NCBI GenBank assembly: GCA_025667525.1
Contig: CM046878.1
Coordinates: 576,952,868-577,016,867 of the forward strand
Direction of reading: 5' to 3'
Origin: Glebionis coronaria
Lineage: Eukaryota > Streptophyta > Magnoliopsida > Asterales > Asteraceae
DNA: 64,000 nt
Shown: piece by piece, positions 22,328 to 32,532 of the stretch
Layout of the letters: each line of letters starts with the position of its first letter
Position numbering within the stretch: the stretch's first letter is position 1
Notes under the pieces: generated by a model
What the model was told of the DNA's origin: nothing
The model's input: the letters and a program-made list of their open reading frames with translations, nothing else
Database searches by the model: none
Made by a program: the position numbers and the translations under genes

Positions 22328-23253
22328 TATTAGCATAGAAATACGGCTCGACCTGGCTTGTGGGTTCAGGTGCATTAGGGTTTCCAGGATTTATACTACT
22401 CCGTATATAAATACTTGATGAATAAACTTGTATCTCATGGGGTTTCAATGTAGTCTCCTGTGTTATTATCTAACATGGTATCAGGCCATACCTCGATTCT
22501 TAAAAAAAAACACTGTTGTTGCAATTCTTTTTCTCTTTTCTTTATTTGGTTGATGCTAATACGCAAGAGTATTATTTTAATATTTGATTAGTATTAACAA
22601 TACCTATATGTCCTATGATCGTTGACATCTAGGGTCTCAAATGATGCATCATGTCACCTCATCATGGTTATGTTTAATTTTTTTTTCTACGTCAAAAGCA
22701 ATAAAGATTTTTTTTCTTGTGTTAAAAGAAATTTTGTTCGTTTATTTTTATTGTTTATGTTTTTTATCTGTTTGTTCGATTCAAGTATCTTAAACTTTCG
22801 ATCTGTCGTTCAATTTTACAAATAACTAAACTCATTTATTCTATTTTCGTGTGTTGGTGATTTGTGCTAAGGTCACAAATCCACATAGTTATCTATTTGG
22901 TTGGATGTTTGTGCAAAGGTCACAATCCAAAATTGACCATTGACGTTTATGAAGAAGAATCAGATGTAGTGCACGGCTTTGTGCATTTGTATTGGCGTGG
23001 TTGAAGTTTAGGAAGAAAAATCGGATCGCAATAATGTTATCTTTTGTTTTTCTTTTCTTGTTTACTTCTCAAGTCTGAGCTTTCGCGATTTCGCCACTCG
23101 GACTGCGGGGGAGTATTAGCAGATAAATATAGCCCTGCCCGGCTTGTGTGTTCGGTTCCATTAGGATTTCCAAGATTTATACTTTATAAATAACTGATGA
23201 ATAAACTTGATATCTCATGGTTTCAATTTAGTCTCCTGTGTTATTATCTAACA
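22328..23253 (+). mobile_element. TRIM-like miniature LTR retrotransposon
   Basis: Two direct repeats of 148 and 140 bases (22328-22475, 23114-23253) each begin TATTAGCA and end TTATCTAACA. Directly after the first is TGGTATCAGGCC (22476-22487), a decayed tRNA-Met primer site; directly before the second is GACTGCGGGGGAG, a polypurine tract. The 640-base interior has no gag or pol. This is the layout of terminal-repeat retrotransposons in miniature, which depend on other elements for proteins. AATTT occurs at both outer edges with a one-base offset and may be the target duplication. Confidence 0.75.
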
Positions 23254-23624
23254 AAATTTGTGGGATCATATAAGTTTCTTTAATACAATATAATGAAATG
23301 ACCAAAATAGCCTTTTATTTAACGGTCGAATAAGTCAAACTGACGGATTTAACGGAGTTGGACCAAAAGCGAAAAATAGTTATCTTTTTTGCCAAAATGA
23401 AAATTATTTGAATTTTTGGACAAAAAATAATAATCAGACCAAACCACGATGACAAAAAAGGCACTTTACTCTAATAAAAAAAGTAATACTCACCAAGCCT
23501 TACCTAATTAGCCTTTCTAATAACACACTGAAACTTTAATGTCTTTTCATTTCTCAGATTTAACACCGTACGATTAGTTCTTACGTACTATATTGTGTTC
23601 TAGAATGACCCGTACAACCAGTGG
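23254..23624. other. AT-rich intergenic stretch
   Basis: No coding potential or clear repeat boundary. It contains AATGACCAAAATAGCC and TTAACGGAGTTGGACC, words that recur in dispersed plant elements, but no ends were found. Confidence 0.3.
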
Positions 23625-23930
23625 CGGACCAGAAAATTGGAGAGTGAAGGGCAAATTTTTTTTTTGACAATAGCAAGGAAAAAAAGTTAGAATCAGAATA
23701 AAAAACTGAATATTTTAGCTTAAAAATGAAATTTTTTAAGTTTTAGAGTGTTAAAAGTTTGATTTAAATGTGTGAGTGGAGAGTAATTTGCGTTTTGAGT
23801 AGGGGGCATTAAAAAAAACTGTCAAAATCGAAGAAAAAATACACTGTAATCTCGTATTTTTTGTCAAGCTATGGGGGCGCCGCCACCCCGTACATTGTAC
23901 ATAAGCCCCCCCCCCCCCCCCCCCCCCCCT
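23625..23930 (+). mobile_element. hAT-like fragment ending in a C24 tract
   Basis: Begins CCAGTGGCGGACCAGAAAATT; CAGTGGCGGA is a common start of hAT-type elements. The far end reads GGGGGCGCCGCCACCCC and then, at 23906-23929, 24 consecutive C bases. No matching inverted end survives, so this is a truncated or rearranged copy. Confidence 0.35.
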
Positions 23931-24122
23931 GCATACAACTATAGAGTACGTACGGTATAATCATGAGAAAAGGCGTTATAGTAGTTGCATGCACATTTAT
24001 TCGCTGGCTACCATATATATGAATACACTACATATCATCAATTACTGAAAGTTTTAGTCACACGCAAACTCCCACTTGTCTGGCTCGATCTACTTGTTAC
24101 CACCACCATGTGGCCAACATTC

Positions 24123-24391
24123 CTAACAGCCAGCGCCATCACCGTTAACAGCAGTCGAGTATCCTGGCTTTTCTGCCTTGACATTTACATTACCTGAAAA
24201 TAAGCAATTGTTTTCTGGATAATAGAGATTTTCAACTAGAAGCTTTTGAAATTTGATTTATTCATACTTTTTGCATCTTGATTTTGGATACGGGTCGTAG
24301 TAGTATGAGGACTAGTTCTTGCGGCAGAAGTTATTAGTATAAGTGCAAAGCAAACAGCCAACAAGAAGTTAGTAAGCTGTATGTACTTCAT
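24123..24391 (-). CDS. Candidate small secreted peptide gene, one intron
   Basis: Exon 1 (24391-24292) starts ATGAAGTACATACAG and encodes a clear signal peptide: basic start, hydrophobic core FLLAVCFALILITSA, likely cleavage after Ala-Ala. The intron 24291-24194 (98 bases) starts GTATCC and ends TTTTCAG; splicing is phase 1 and continues with RNVNVKAEKPGYSTAVNGD, ending Gly-Ala-Gly-Cys and TAG, 56 residues in all. The frame beyond this TAG stays open for ECWPHGGGNK and a second stop at 24090, so the TAG may be a recent truncation of a two- or three-cysteine peptide. Unspliced, the frame would end after 51 codons. A TATA box lies just upstream. I do not recognise the family; the shape suits a secreted signalling or defence peptide, which is inference. 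Confidence 0.45.
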
Positions 24392-24426
24392 TTCGAAGAG
24401 TGTGTGTTGATGCTTCTCAAGTGACT

Positions 24427-24436
24427 AATTTATAGA
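24427..24436 (-). promoter_or_regulatory. TATA box of the small secreted-peptide candidate
   Basis: Minus strand TCTATAAATT about 38 bases before the ATG at 24391, which would give a very short leader. Confidence 0.45.
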
Positions 24437-24479
24437 ACAAGTTTCTATACGCACATAATAGAAAACGATACGACCTTTG

Positions 24480-25035
24480 GACTTTGAAAGTTGATTTTAG
24501 AACGATCTAGTTAGACATATATGTTGAAATGTAGAATAATCTAGTATGACTTTTGTGTTTCTTTGAAACATATATCATATGTTTGCTATTTTTTATAATA
24601 TTCAATTAGTTTGAAAAGATTTGGCAAATGCCGTTTATTGACTGCTGCTAAATGATAGTCAGCATTGAAATCTTTGCCAATATAATATTTTCTTTAGCTA
24701 ATTATGTGATGGTTAATTCATATGGGTGTTTTTCCATGAGGTTAATTAATATGAACACAACATTGTTTCATTGAAAATCTGCCTTTATGACGATTATTTT
24801 TTTTGTCAATGTTGTTTGGTAAATCAAGGTACTATCATATGTTGACGTGTTGACCGTTCAACAAACAACGAGTGAATAAGAAAGAATACCACATAAAGTA
24901 GATGCTAAAATAATAAACAAAAGTTTCTACATGTAAGTCAATAAAACCTTAAAACGTGATTTGGCATCATGTGATCTTCCACTATATGTTGATGATTGAA
25001 AATGAAGCAACAAAGTTTCTTATGTAGCCCATTAG
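24480..25035. other. Intergenic, nothing recognised
   Basis: AT-rich sequence between the peptide candidate and the Harbinger-like element. No frame, repeat pair or RNA gene was seen. Confidence 0.4.
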
Positions 25036-25313
25036 AGAGGAGGGTGTGGTGACGAGGGCGGCCTCGTCACGCTGAGGTGGTGCCTCGTCGAGTCTCGCCG
25101 AGGTGCATCGTCACACCCACCTCTATTCGACGAGGAGATTTCGTAATTGCGAAATGTTGACAACGAGGTGTGTGGTGAAATATAGCCGTTGGTTATGATT
25201 TCCAGCCGTTTGGTTTAATTTTTTTTTTATTCTTAATCTTTATATAAACTCTCCCCTATTTAACAATTTTAACAATCATATTCTTTCCCTAAAATCAAAA
25301 AAATACTACTAAA

Positions 25314-25643
25314 ATAGCTTGTTCGGCTCCACACACTTATGATCAAATCAAAATATTAGTTGCTAAACTAATTAAGGAAGACAACATTCGACAGAAAGCG
25401 ATTATAGATTTAGCCCTCAAATTTGAAAGTGCATCATCTTCAAAATTTGAACTGCAGGAGGCATGTGAAAATTGCAAGGATATTCCAAAAGGGTGGCGTG
25501 ATCAGATAATCGAATTTTTGAAAAAAGAATCGAACAAAGACGATGAAATACATGATGTTTTGGTTGAAGAAGGCGTTAAAATCGAAAAACAGAAGGATTC
25601 TAAAAAAGAATGGATTTATGAAATTTTAATTTCGGTATTCTAG
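25314..25643 (+). pseudogene. Harbinger-like element, first module ORF with lost start
   Basis: 109 open codons after ATA-GCT in a position where ATG-GCT would be an ideal plant start, so the initiator seems lost by one G-to-A change. The predicted product is acidic and helical (QIKILVAKLIKEDNIRQKAI, WRDQIIEFLKKESNKDDEIH) with no motif I can name. A TATA box (TTTATATAAAC, about 25236) lies 75 bases upstream. Confidence 0.4.
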
Positions 25644-25852
25644 TTCTAATTTAAATAATGTTATTTTAATTTCACTAATGTTATTTTATTTTCTATGTTG
25701 TAATTTTAATTTTAGTAATGAATTTTCCAACGGCTATGTTTAAATTTGAATTCTCCAACGGCTATATTTAACATGGGTTCCAACGGCTATATTTTCACTA
25801 TAAATACTACTTCCATTTAGTTTTTTTCTCAAACAAAACCATACTCTAAAAC

Positions 25853-26119
25853 ATGTCGCAAGGAAATACTTCAGCAAACAAGAAACAAAACAAATGAAAA
25901 GCTACTCGAAGCAACCCATCGACACTAAAAAAGGTACCAGAGACAATCCCTCCACAACCTTACCCAAACACGATGGGTGAATCATCCGTTCCTACCATTC
26001 ATCAACCAGAGAGCCCTGTTGAAGAATATCAGTTACCTGCTGAGTTTCATCTTACTGAGAAACAAGAATATCAACTGCTTAATAATGAAGAAGCATTACG
26101 TGAAGCATTAGCCCATTAA
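25853..26119 (+). pseudogene. Harbinger-like element, second module ORF with internal TGA
   Basis: 89 codons from ATGTCGCAAGG with a TGA at codon 15 (25895-25897), where CGA is likely ancestral. The end (LTEKQEYQLLNNEEALREAL) resembles the C terminus of plant Myb/SANT-like proteins that accompany Harbinger transposases; family memory, not a search. The promoter has CTATAAATAC at about 25799 preceded by three copies of CCAACGGCTAT (25728, 25756, 25782). Confidence 0.45.
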
Positions 26120-26763
26120 AGGCCTCCATGTCAACTACAAACAATTTTGTTTGCTTAATTACCAGGTTACTTATACAATTTACTATGTTTTAACTTATAA
26201 TTATTAATGACACATCAAAGTTTACCATTCTTATCGGATGGTTATATTTTTGTCTTTCCGATATAAAAATTTGTAAATGGATGAAGTTATTGTCCGAAGG
26301 CGATTCTTTTACTAAGATTTTTATTAAAATGTATGTTGTATAATCAAAGTACCCAGGCAACCGTTTTTGACCGTTTCTACGAGTTATCAAGAAATACACT
26401 ATCAATAAAATAATGAATATATGATTGAAAATTATTATTTTTGACTTGATAAAATTTTTATTTATAAAAATATTGTATGACAAAAAATATACAATTTATG
26501 AAAAGATGCAACAACTACATTATTAACTCAGTCAAATATCATCCTCATTTACTAAACTGTATTATGATTAGTTTATGCAAGAGAAAAACTATTATTTTAG
26601 AACATCTCAAAACAAAAACAAAAAATCTTGATTTTAGAATAGAGAGGCTATCTTATTTTTGGCATTAAATCCACGTTTTAAACTCGTTTTTAATCGACTT
26701 TAAGTAAGTTTTAGGTTGACTTAAATCGAGAAAAATTATATACAGCTATAGATAATATAAAAA

Positions 26764-26864
26764 GGGTGTGGAAACGGGTGAGGCTCGAAATTAAGACCTA
26801 ACATTTATAAAAGCCTATTTTGGGGGCCTCAGGCATCACGCCAACCACACCCCATATGTTTCAT
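26764..26864. repeat. About 100-base MITE with GGGTGTGG ends
   Basis: GGGTGTGGAAACGGGTGAGGC at the left and, on the other strand, GGGTGTGGTTGGCGTGATGC at the right form about 20-base imperfect inverted ends. It may be a separate insertion or an internally deleted end of the larger Harbinger-like element. Confidence 0.45.
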
Positions 26865-28005
26865 TCTCCAATTAAGTAATTTATTCTATACATTTGTTTT
26901 TATTTTTCTATTTTTCCTTTTGGTTTATGATAATGTTTTGTTTACCTTACCATTGTATTTACATCTATTAACTGATAAATATCTTTGTTTATCATTCATA
27001 GTTAAAGTATTAATGGAGGTTTACCAAGAAGGTCATGATAATATGGAGAAATCATGGTTTATCGACTAATAAGGATTTGAATGTGCTCGATTGATAACAT
27101 GGAAATATGCACACGCCACTATTTTGTAGTGAATTAAAAACACGTACTATTTGCATATTATTGTTTGCCAAACAAATAACAAAGCTTTCTATGTAAAATA
27201 GACACAAAGCATCCAACTGCTTCATTTTAAACTTGTAGTATAATGGGACGTGGCGCTTACGGCGAGCATTACAAGCCCATAAACACAAGATTTTATAGCA
27301 CATTCACGATTATATTGATCTTTGTAAGTCCACACGTCTTCCATTCAGATTACGGACCAAGAGCCACAGGTGAAGGCACAAGGAGAACCTTAACATTATT
27401 GTTTAAAAGTACTATTCTATGCAAGTATACTAAACATATAAAAACTTAAGGTGCATCCTATTCTATTATACATAGAGCATTGGATAAGGTGGTGTAGTGT
27501 CGTTAGTAAAAGTGGTGTCATAGCTGACACGTAGGCTATGACACCAGAAATAGAATAATATGAAACCACGTTTAGTTGAGTAACAGTAAAGCATGGAAAA
27601 AATAGTGTCATAAGAATAAAAAGTTGTATAAAGAGTTCACATATGTCCACTTTAATACTTTAAAAAAAAATATTCATAACGCCAACTTTCGTTGGCTGGA
27701 AAATAGGGCGCCAGGCACCAAGTTCTAATGTAGTGCACGGTAGTTTCTTTGGTGCCAAAGCCTTCAACACCACTTTTAGCGCAACCGTACCATCTGGTCA
27801 TAGCATAATGATCTTGTAGATAATAAAATCCTACGGTTTACCTCTTTATCTTAGTGTTAAACTGTTAATAAGAATTGGTGCACCATGCACGAGAATTGAA
27901 TAAAAAACAAAACAAATAAAGAAAAGATTTGCAATTGCAAGATGGACCTGCGATGTACAGAGAATGCGTCTTAACTGTCTGGCCAATCCAACCCTTCATT
28001 CACAT
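26865..28005. other. Intergenic with one strong hairpin
   Basis: No supported gene. A perfect 11-base stem GGTGTCATAGC with a 10-base loop lies at 27514-27545, probably a MITE core. A 68-codon plus-strand frame at 27243-27449 has a hydrophobic stretch (TFTIILIFVSPHVF) followed by a Gly/Arg-rich tail; it is too weak to call a gene. Confidence 0.4.
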
Positions 28006-29031
28006 TGACAATTATTGAACGTTGGGATACATAATATCGCCAAAGTGGGTGATGATCTAATTGCTGATGGGCTCAATTTTCATGACATATTTTATCTCGA
28101 CGTTGGTGATGGGGCTAACTTCCTTTTCTGGAAGGATTGTTGGATTAGAGAATCACCATTGTCCTCGAGGTTCCCCACATTGTACTCCATTGAATCCAAT
28201 CAGGACTGTCTAATTACAGATAGAATTTCTAATTCCGGTTATCATTGGTGTTGGAATTCGGGCTTTAATAACCCAATTGTTATCCACGAATTTCGTGATT
28301 TGCTTCATCTCATCGCTGCCTTGAAACTAAAACATGCCCCAGATAAACTGAAGTGCAAGCTGTCAGCAAACGGGATATTCATGGTGCATCAAGTGAGGAA
28401 CTTTATTGAGGACAGAAACAACAACCCTCTTAGTCTTGTTCATATGCCCTGGATTAGATCTGTTCCTTTAAAGGTCTGTTGCTTCGCATGGAGGGTTGGC
28501 CTTGGGCGTATCCCTGTTGCTAAAAGCCTTAGCGACAGGGGAATTCATATGGCTTCTAATAACTGCAAGGTGTGCGATTCAGGGGTGGAGGATGCTGATC
28601 ATGCGATCATCTCTTGTCCTAGGGCACTTGACACATGGAAATGGATATTCAGATGGTGTAATATTCCATACCCTTCGTTTTCCACAACAAAGGATATCCT
28701 GGAGTTTGGTATAAATTGGGGCAATTGTCCCAAAAAAAGAAAGATACTACTTACCATCCTGCTTGGCACCATATGGAGTATTTGGAAGGCGAGAAACGAT
28801 TGTATCTTCAATACGATTCATAATCATTTCACGGCGATTGCGGAAGACATTATTTCATCTACATTTCTTTGGATGAAACATAGGGGTACTCTTTCTTGTA
28901 ATTGGATAGATTGGCAGTGCAATCCTTTTTCAATTTCGTTGTAATTTGTTCGCTGTTTCCCCTTGCTCTCTCTTAGCTTCTTGCTAAGTTGAGTTGCTTA
29001 ATAATATTTGCCGTTTCCAAAAAAAAAAAAA
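28006..29031 (+). mobile_element. 5'-truncated LINE (L1-type)
   Basis: Only the last part of ORF2 (28015-28944), a short 3' UTR and a poly(A) run (29019-29031) remain. Truncation at the 5' end is typical of target-primed reverse transcription. I could not find a target duplication. Confidence 0.85.
28015..28944 (+). pseudogene. LINE ORF2 C-terminal part with zf-RVT domain
   Basis: 309 codons. Residues about 28-45 carry the LDVGDGANFLFWKDCW block that follows RT in plant LINEs. The reverse-transcriptase zinc-binding domain (about 145-215) reads MPWIRSVPLKVCCFAWRVGL, CKVCDSGVEDADHAIISCP with Cys-x2-Cys and His/Cys ligands, then the W-x-W-I end. Endonuclease and polymerase domains are absent, so it cannot move on its own. 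The frame itself has no stop, which points to a fairly recent copy. Confidence 0.9.
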
Positions 29032-29173
29032 GCTTGTTAATTAATATGAGTAGATGGTTATTTTTTACTTTTGCTTTGCCTATTTTACATAAAATATCCG
29101 ATGATTCTCATTTTCCAATCTGAGAAAGACATATAAAACGTTAAATGACATGTAAAACGTTAACATTTCCTAT

Positions 29174-29641
29174 TGAAGAAAAACTTAACAAGGATGATTT
29201 AAACAAGATTGAACCTTGAACTCAAACGTTTCATAGATAAATCAAAGATAAAGTAACAAAACCTGATAAAGATCATCACAGCTAATCTGGTGTGATCCTA
29301 TTATCTAAATGATAATAGTTTTACAAAGATAAATAAGAAATGATCTGGGTTACATGATTTAAAAAACAAGAGAGAACACCCAAAACACACAGATGAAAAT
29401 AACCCAGATAAATGACAAGAATGGGGAGCGTCCCATTATATTCACAAGAGTCAAAGCTTCAAAGAGACGTTTGTCTCTAATTTGCATCTAAGTCTTCAAC
29501 TTTCACTTAAGCCAGCATAAGCCCTCCACCTCATCAGCATCCTTCAAGACCTGTCCAAAGTGAACCTGAAACATTCAAAGTTAACAAAGTAAGTCCCTCT
29601 AGTTAAAGTGTGGTATCTGATTAGGTCCAAATATTTTAACA
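29174..29641 (-). repeat. 3' LTR of copia 2
   Basis: 468 bases, same length as the partner LTR and differing at about eight single bases. Followed on the plus strand by TCCCCCCTTAATCAG, the polypurine tract (AAGGGGGGA on the minus strand, 29642-29650). Confidence 0.95.
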
Positions 29642-29648
29642 TCCCCCC

Positions 29649-30302
29649 TTAATCAGATACCCAATACAGATTACACATGCCAAGTTTTTCAACAAGAGCA
29701 TTGTGTTGTAATGTATCCAGTCCCTTTGTGAGGATATCTGTTATTTGAGTAGCAGAATCCACCTTACAAGTTTTAACAACACCACTCAGAATTTTTTCCC
29801 TCACAAAATGTAAGTCAATTTCTAAGTGTTTGGTTCTTTCATGGAATACTGGATTAGCAGCTATCTTGATAGCTGAGTTACTGTCACAGTACAAGGTAAC
29901 AGGTAAAAGATTTTCACATTTTAAGTCCTTCAAAATCTTTAAAATCTAGATGACCTCACTGGTTACTGAAGCAAGAGCTCTATACTCTGCTTCAGTAGAG
30001 GATTTGGAGAGAGTGTTTTGTTTTTTACTCTTCTAGGAAACAAGATTGTTATTAACAAAAACACAATAGCCAGTAACAGATCTCCTAGTAACAACACACT
30101 TAGCCCAATCAGCATCAGAATAAGCATTTAGAAACATACCAGAAGTCTTCTTAATGTGAATGCCCAAACCTGGAGAACCTTTAAGATATCTTAATATCTT
30201 GAAGGCTGTTTTGAGATGAGATTTCAAAGGGGAGTGCATGAATTGACTTAAGCAGTGAACAGCATAAGATATGTCAGGCCTGGTATTGGTTAAGTAAATA
30301 AG
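29649..30302 (-). pseudogene. Copia 2 RNase H domain
   Basis: Open parts 30239-30033 and 29933-29649 are one frame interrupted by two TAG codons (about 30031 and 29947), both at positions where the family has Trp. Motifs seen are AYSDADWAKC, RRSVTGYCVF, then STEAEYRAL between the stops, YCDSNSAIKIA and HERTKHLEIDLHFVRE. Complete in length. Confidence 0.88.
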
Positions 30303-31706
30303 CTAACCCATCAGCTTTTGGAAATCAACAATGTTATCAAGTAAAGGGTCATCAATGGTGGCCTCATTAGATATAGCAAGCTTAGTACTCAAAGGAGTGC
30401 TAGCAGGTTTGCAAGCCAACATACCATACTTAGAAAGAAAGTCCAACACATACTTCCTTTGATTTAAGCAAATGCCCCAATTAGTATCAATAACCTCAAT
30501 ACCCAAGAAATATTTCAACTTTCCTAAGTCCTTAATCATAAACTTAGTTTTCAGAAACATCTTAAATTTTTCAATCTCAGCAACATTGTTCCCAGTAATA
30601 ATGATATCATCAACATACACAAGCAAGGCAAGAAAAATATTATCAAGAGACTTGGTGTACAAAGAATAGTCAGATTTACTTTGAACAAAACCATTTTCAC
30701 TTAACACAGCTGTAAGCTTAGCATTCCATTGTCTAAGAGCTTGTTTAAGCCCATACAATGACTTTTTTAGTCTACAGACCATGTTATCACCACCAGCAAG
30801 ATAGCCTTGGGGTGGTTTCATGTAAAAAGTCTCATCAAGGTCACCATAAAGAAAAGCATTATTAATATCAAGTTGGAAAACAGGCCAAGATTGCACAATA
30901 GCAATGTTAAGTAAGCATCTAACAGTAACCATCTTGACAACAGGAGAAAAAGTTTCATCAAAGTCAATTCCTTCCTTTTGACCAAAACCTTGGGCAACAA
31001 CCCTAGCCTTGTATCTTTCAATTTCACCACTAGATTTAAACTTAAGTTTCCAAACCCACTTACTACCTAAGGCTTTTCTACCCTTTGGTAATTCAACAAT
31101 GTCCCAAGTGTCATTCTCAAGAAGGGCTGCAAGTTCAGTGTTCATAGCATTGACCCAATCAGGATTTTGAGAGGCTTCAAAAAAACTTTTTGGTTCACTA
31201 TTTTTATTAAGTTGAGTGACAAAGCAAAAGTTTTCAGGATTAAGCTTAGAGTATCCCACAAATTTTTCAAGACCATATTTAACTTTGGAGTTAACCACAT
31301 AATCATTATAGTTTTTAGGAAAGACAGAGGTTCTGGTAGACCTTCTAACACCCTGAGTAGGAGCACTTGGATTTTGATCCAAGTGACTTTCAGATTCATT
31401 GTTATCATCAAGTGTTGCAACCTCCCCTTCCAACCCAGCTTCAATATCCTCACTGTTATGAGCATCATCTCTAATAATAGGAGAATCAACAGTGTCCATA
31501 TTGTTCCCATGATTAGAAGAGTGGCTATCCTCACTTTGTGACTCATGGTCACTATTATGCCTAGACATTACTCTCTCATCATCATTAGGTAGCTCAGGGT
31601 TATCTAAATCAAAAAAGTTTAACATATTTTTATCTTGACTAAGACTAGGAACATTAGACTCATCATGCTTGTTTTTAGAGACAGAATCCTTAAAAGGTAA
31701 TATAGA
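30303..31706 (-). pseudogene. Copia 2 reverse transcriptase
   Basis: 440 open codons at 31625-30303 plus a short in-frame stretch to the TAG near 31708. RT blocks are WDIVELPKGRKALGSKWVW, KARVVAQGFGQKEG, DETFSPVVKM, LDINNAFLYGDL, LYGLKQALRQW and an intact catalytic LLVYVDDIIITGNN. The frame ends in TAG just after QKLMG, ahead of LIYLTNTRPDI, the RT-RNase H junction. Active-site residues are preserved, unlike copia 1. Confidence 0.92.
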
Positions 31707-32487
31707 CTAAAAAAAACTCACATCTCTAGAGACAAAAAACTGTTTTCTATCAAGACTAAAAAGCCTGTAGCCCTTATGAGAATTAGAATAACCCATCATA
31801 ACACATTTTTCAGACTTAATGGACAGTTTATCATGACTATTCAAAATAGTAGCAAAACACAAACATCCAAACATTCTGATAAGAGAGAGATTAGGACAAG
31901 TATTGTAAATCATTTCATAGGAGGACTTTCCATTTAACAAAGAAGAGGGTAATCTGTTAATGAGAAAGGTAGCAGTTAGAATGCATTCAGACCAAAATTT
32001 CAAAGGAATTCCCCCCCTGAAACATAAGACACCTAGCCACATTTAATAGGTGTCTATGTTTCCTTTCAGCCACCCTATTTTGCTGTGGGGTATAAGCACA
32101 TGAAGTTTGATGAAGTATTCCATTGTTGTTACAAAACTTGTTGAAAGTTTGGTTAACAAATTCAGTACCATTATCACTTCTAAAGATCTTAATGTTTCTT
32201 TTAAACTGATTTTTAATCATTTTATAAAACACATCAATAAAAGTGACAACTTCATCCTTAGACTTAATGAGATATACCCAAACAGCTCTAGTAAAGTCAT
32301 CAACAATGGTCAGAAAGTATCTATGGCCAGTATGACTAGTCACCTTATAAGGACCCCATAAATCAAGGTGAACAATGTCCCCCAAGCACTTAGTATTATG
32401 GTCACTTAAAGGAAAGGGCTTTCTGGATTGCTTAGCCCTTTGACAAACTTCACAATAGTCATACTTATCATGTTTATCAAGTTTCAA
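31707..32487 (-). pseudogene. Copia 2 integrase
   Basis: 32487-31987 carries CEVCQRAKQSR, the core Asp blocks IVHLDLWGP and IFRSDNGTEFVN, and the Glu block PQQNRVAERKHRHLLNVAR. A frameshift near 32035 moves the rest (PLKFWSECILTATFLINRLP, YEMIYNTCPNLSLIRMFGCLCF) into the frame 32042-31707. The three catalytic acidic residues are intact. Confidence 0.9.
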
Positions 32488-32532
32488 AGTGGCTTTTAAG
32501 ATGTCTAAAGTAGGGTCACCAGGATGGCCAAG

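Larger units (their letters stand above)
25036..26864 (+). mobile_element. PIF/Harbinger-like element, decayed
   Basis: Left edge GGGTGTGGTGACGAGG and right edge reading GGGTGTGGTTGGCGTGATG on the minus strand give imperfect terminal inverted repeats of the kind seen in PIF/Harbinger elements. Inside are two modules, each with a CCAACGGCTATATTT-type word, a TATA box and a short frame (25314-25643 and 25853-26119); no DDE transposase frame is present. The second frame ends like plant Harbinger-associated Myb/SANT-type proteins. A target duplication was not found, and a smaller MITE at the right edge complicates the boundary. Confidence 0.5.

Noticed and set aside
22622..22825. 67-codon frame inside the TRIM
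   Set aside because: Phe-rich low-complexity translation of a T-rich interior; no domain.
26190..26483. 97-codon minus-strand frame
   Set aside because: AT-driven Ile/Phe/Asn-rich translation with no family or promoter.
27243..27449. 68-codon frame with a hydrophobic segment
   Set aside because: No signal peptide at the start, no promoter seen and no recognised motif; too weak to call.
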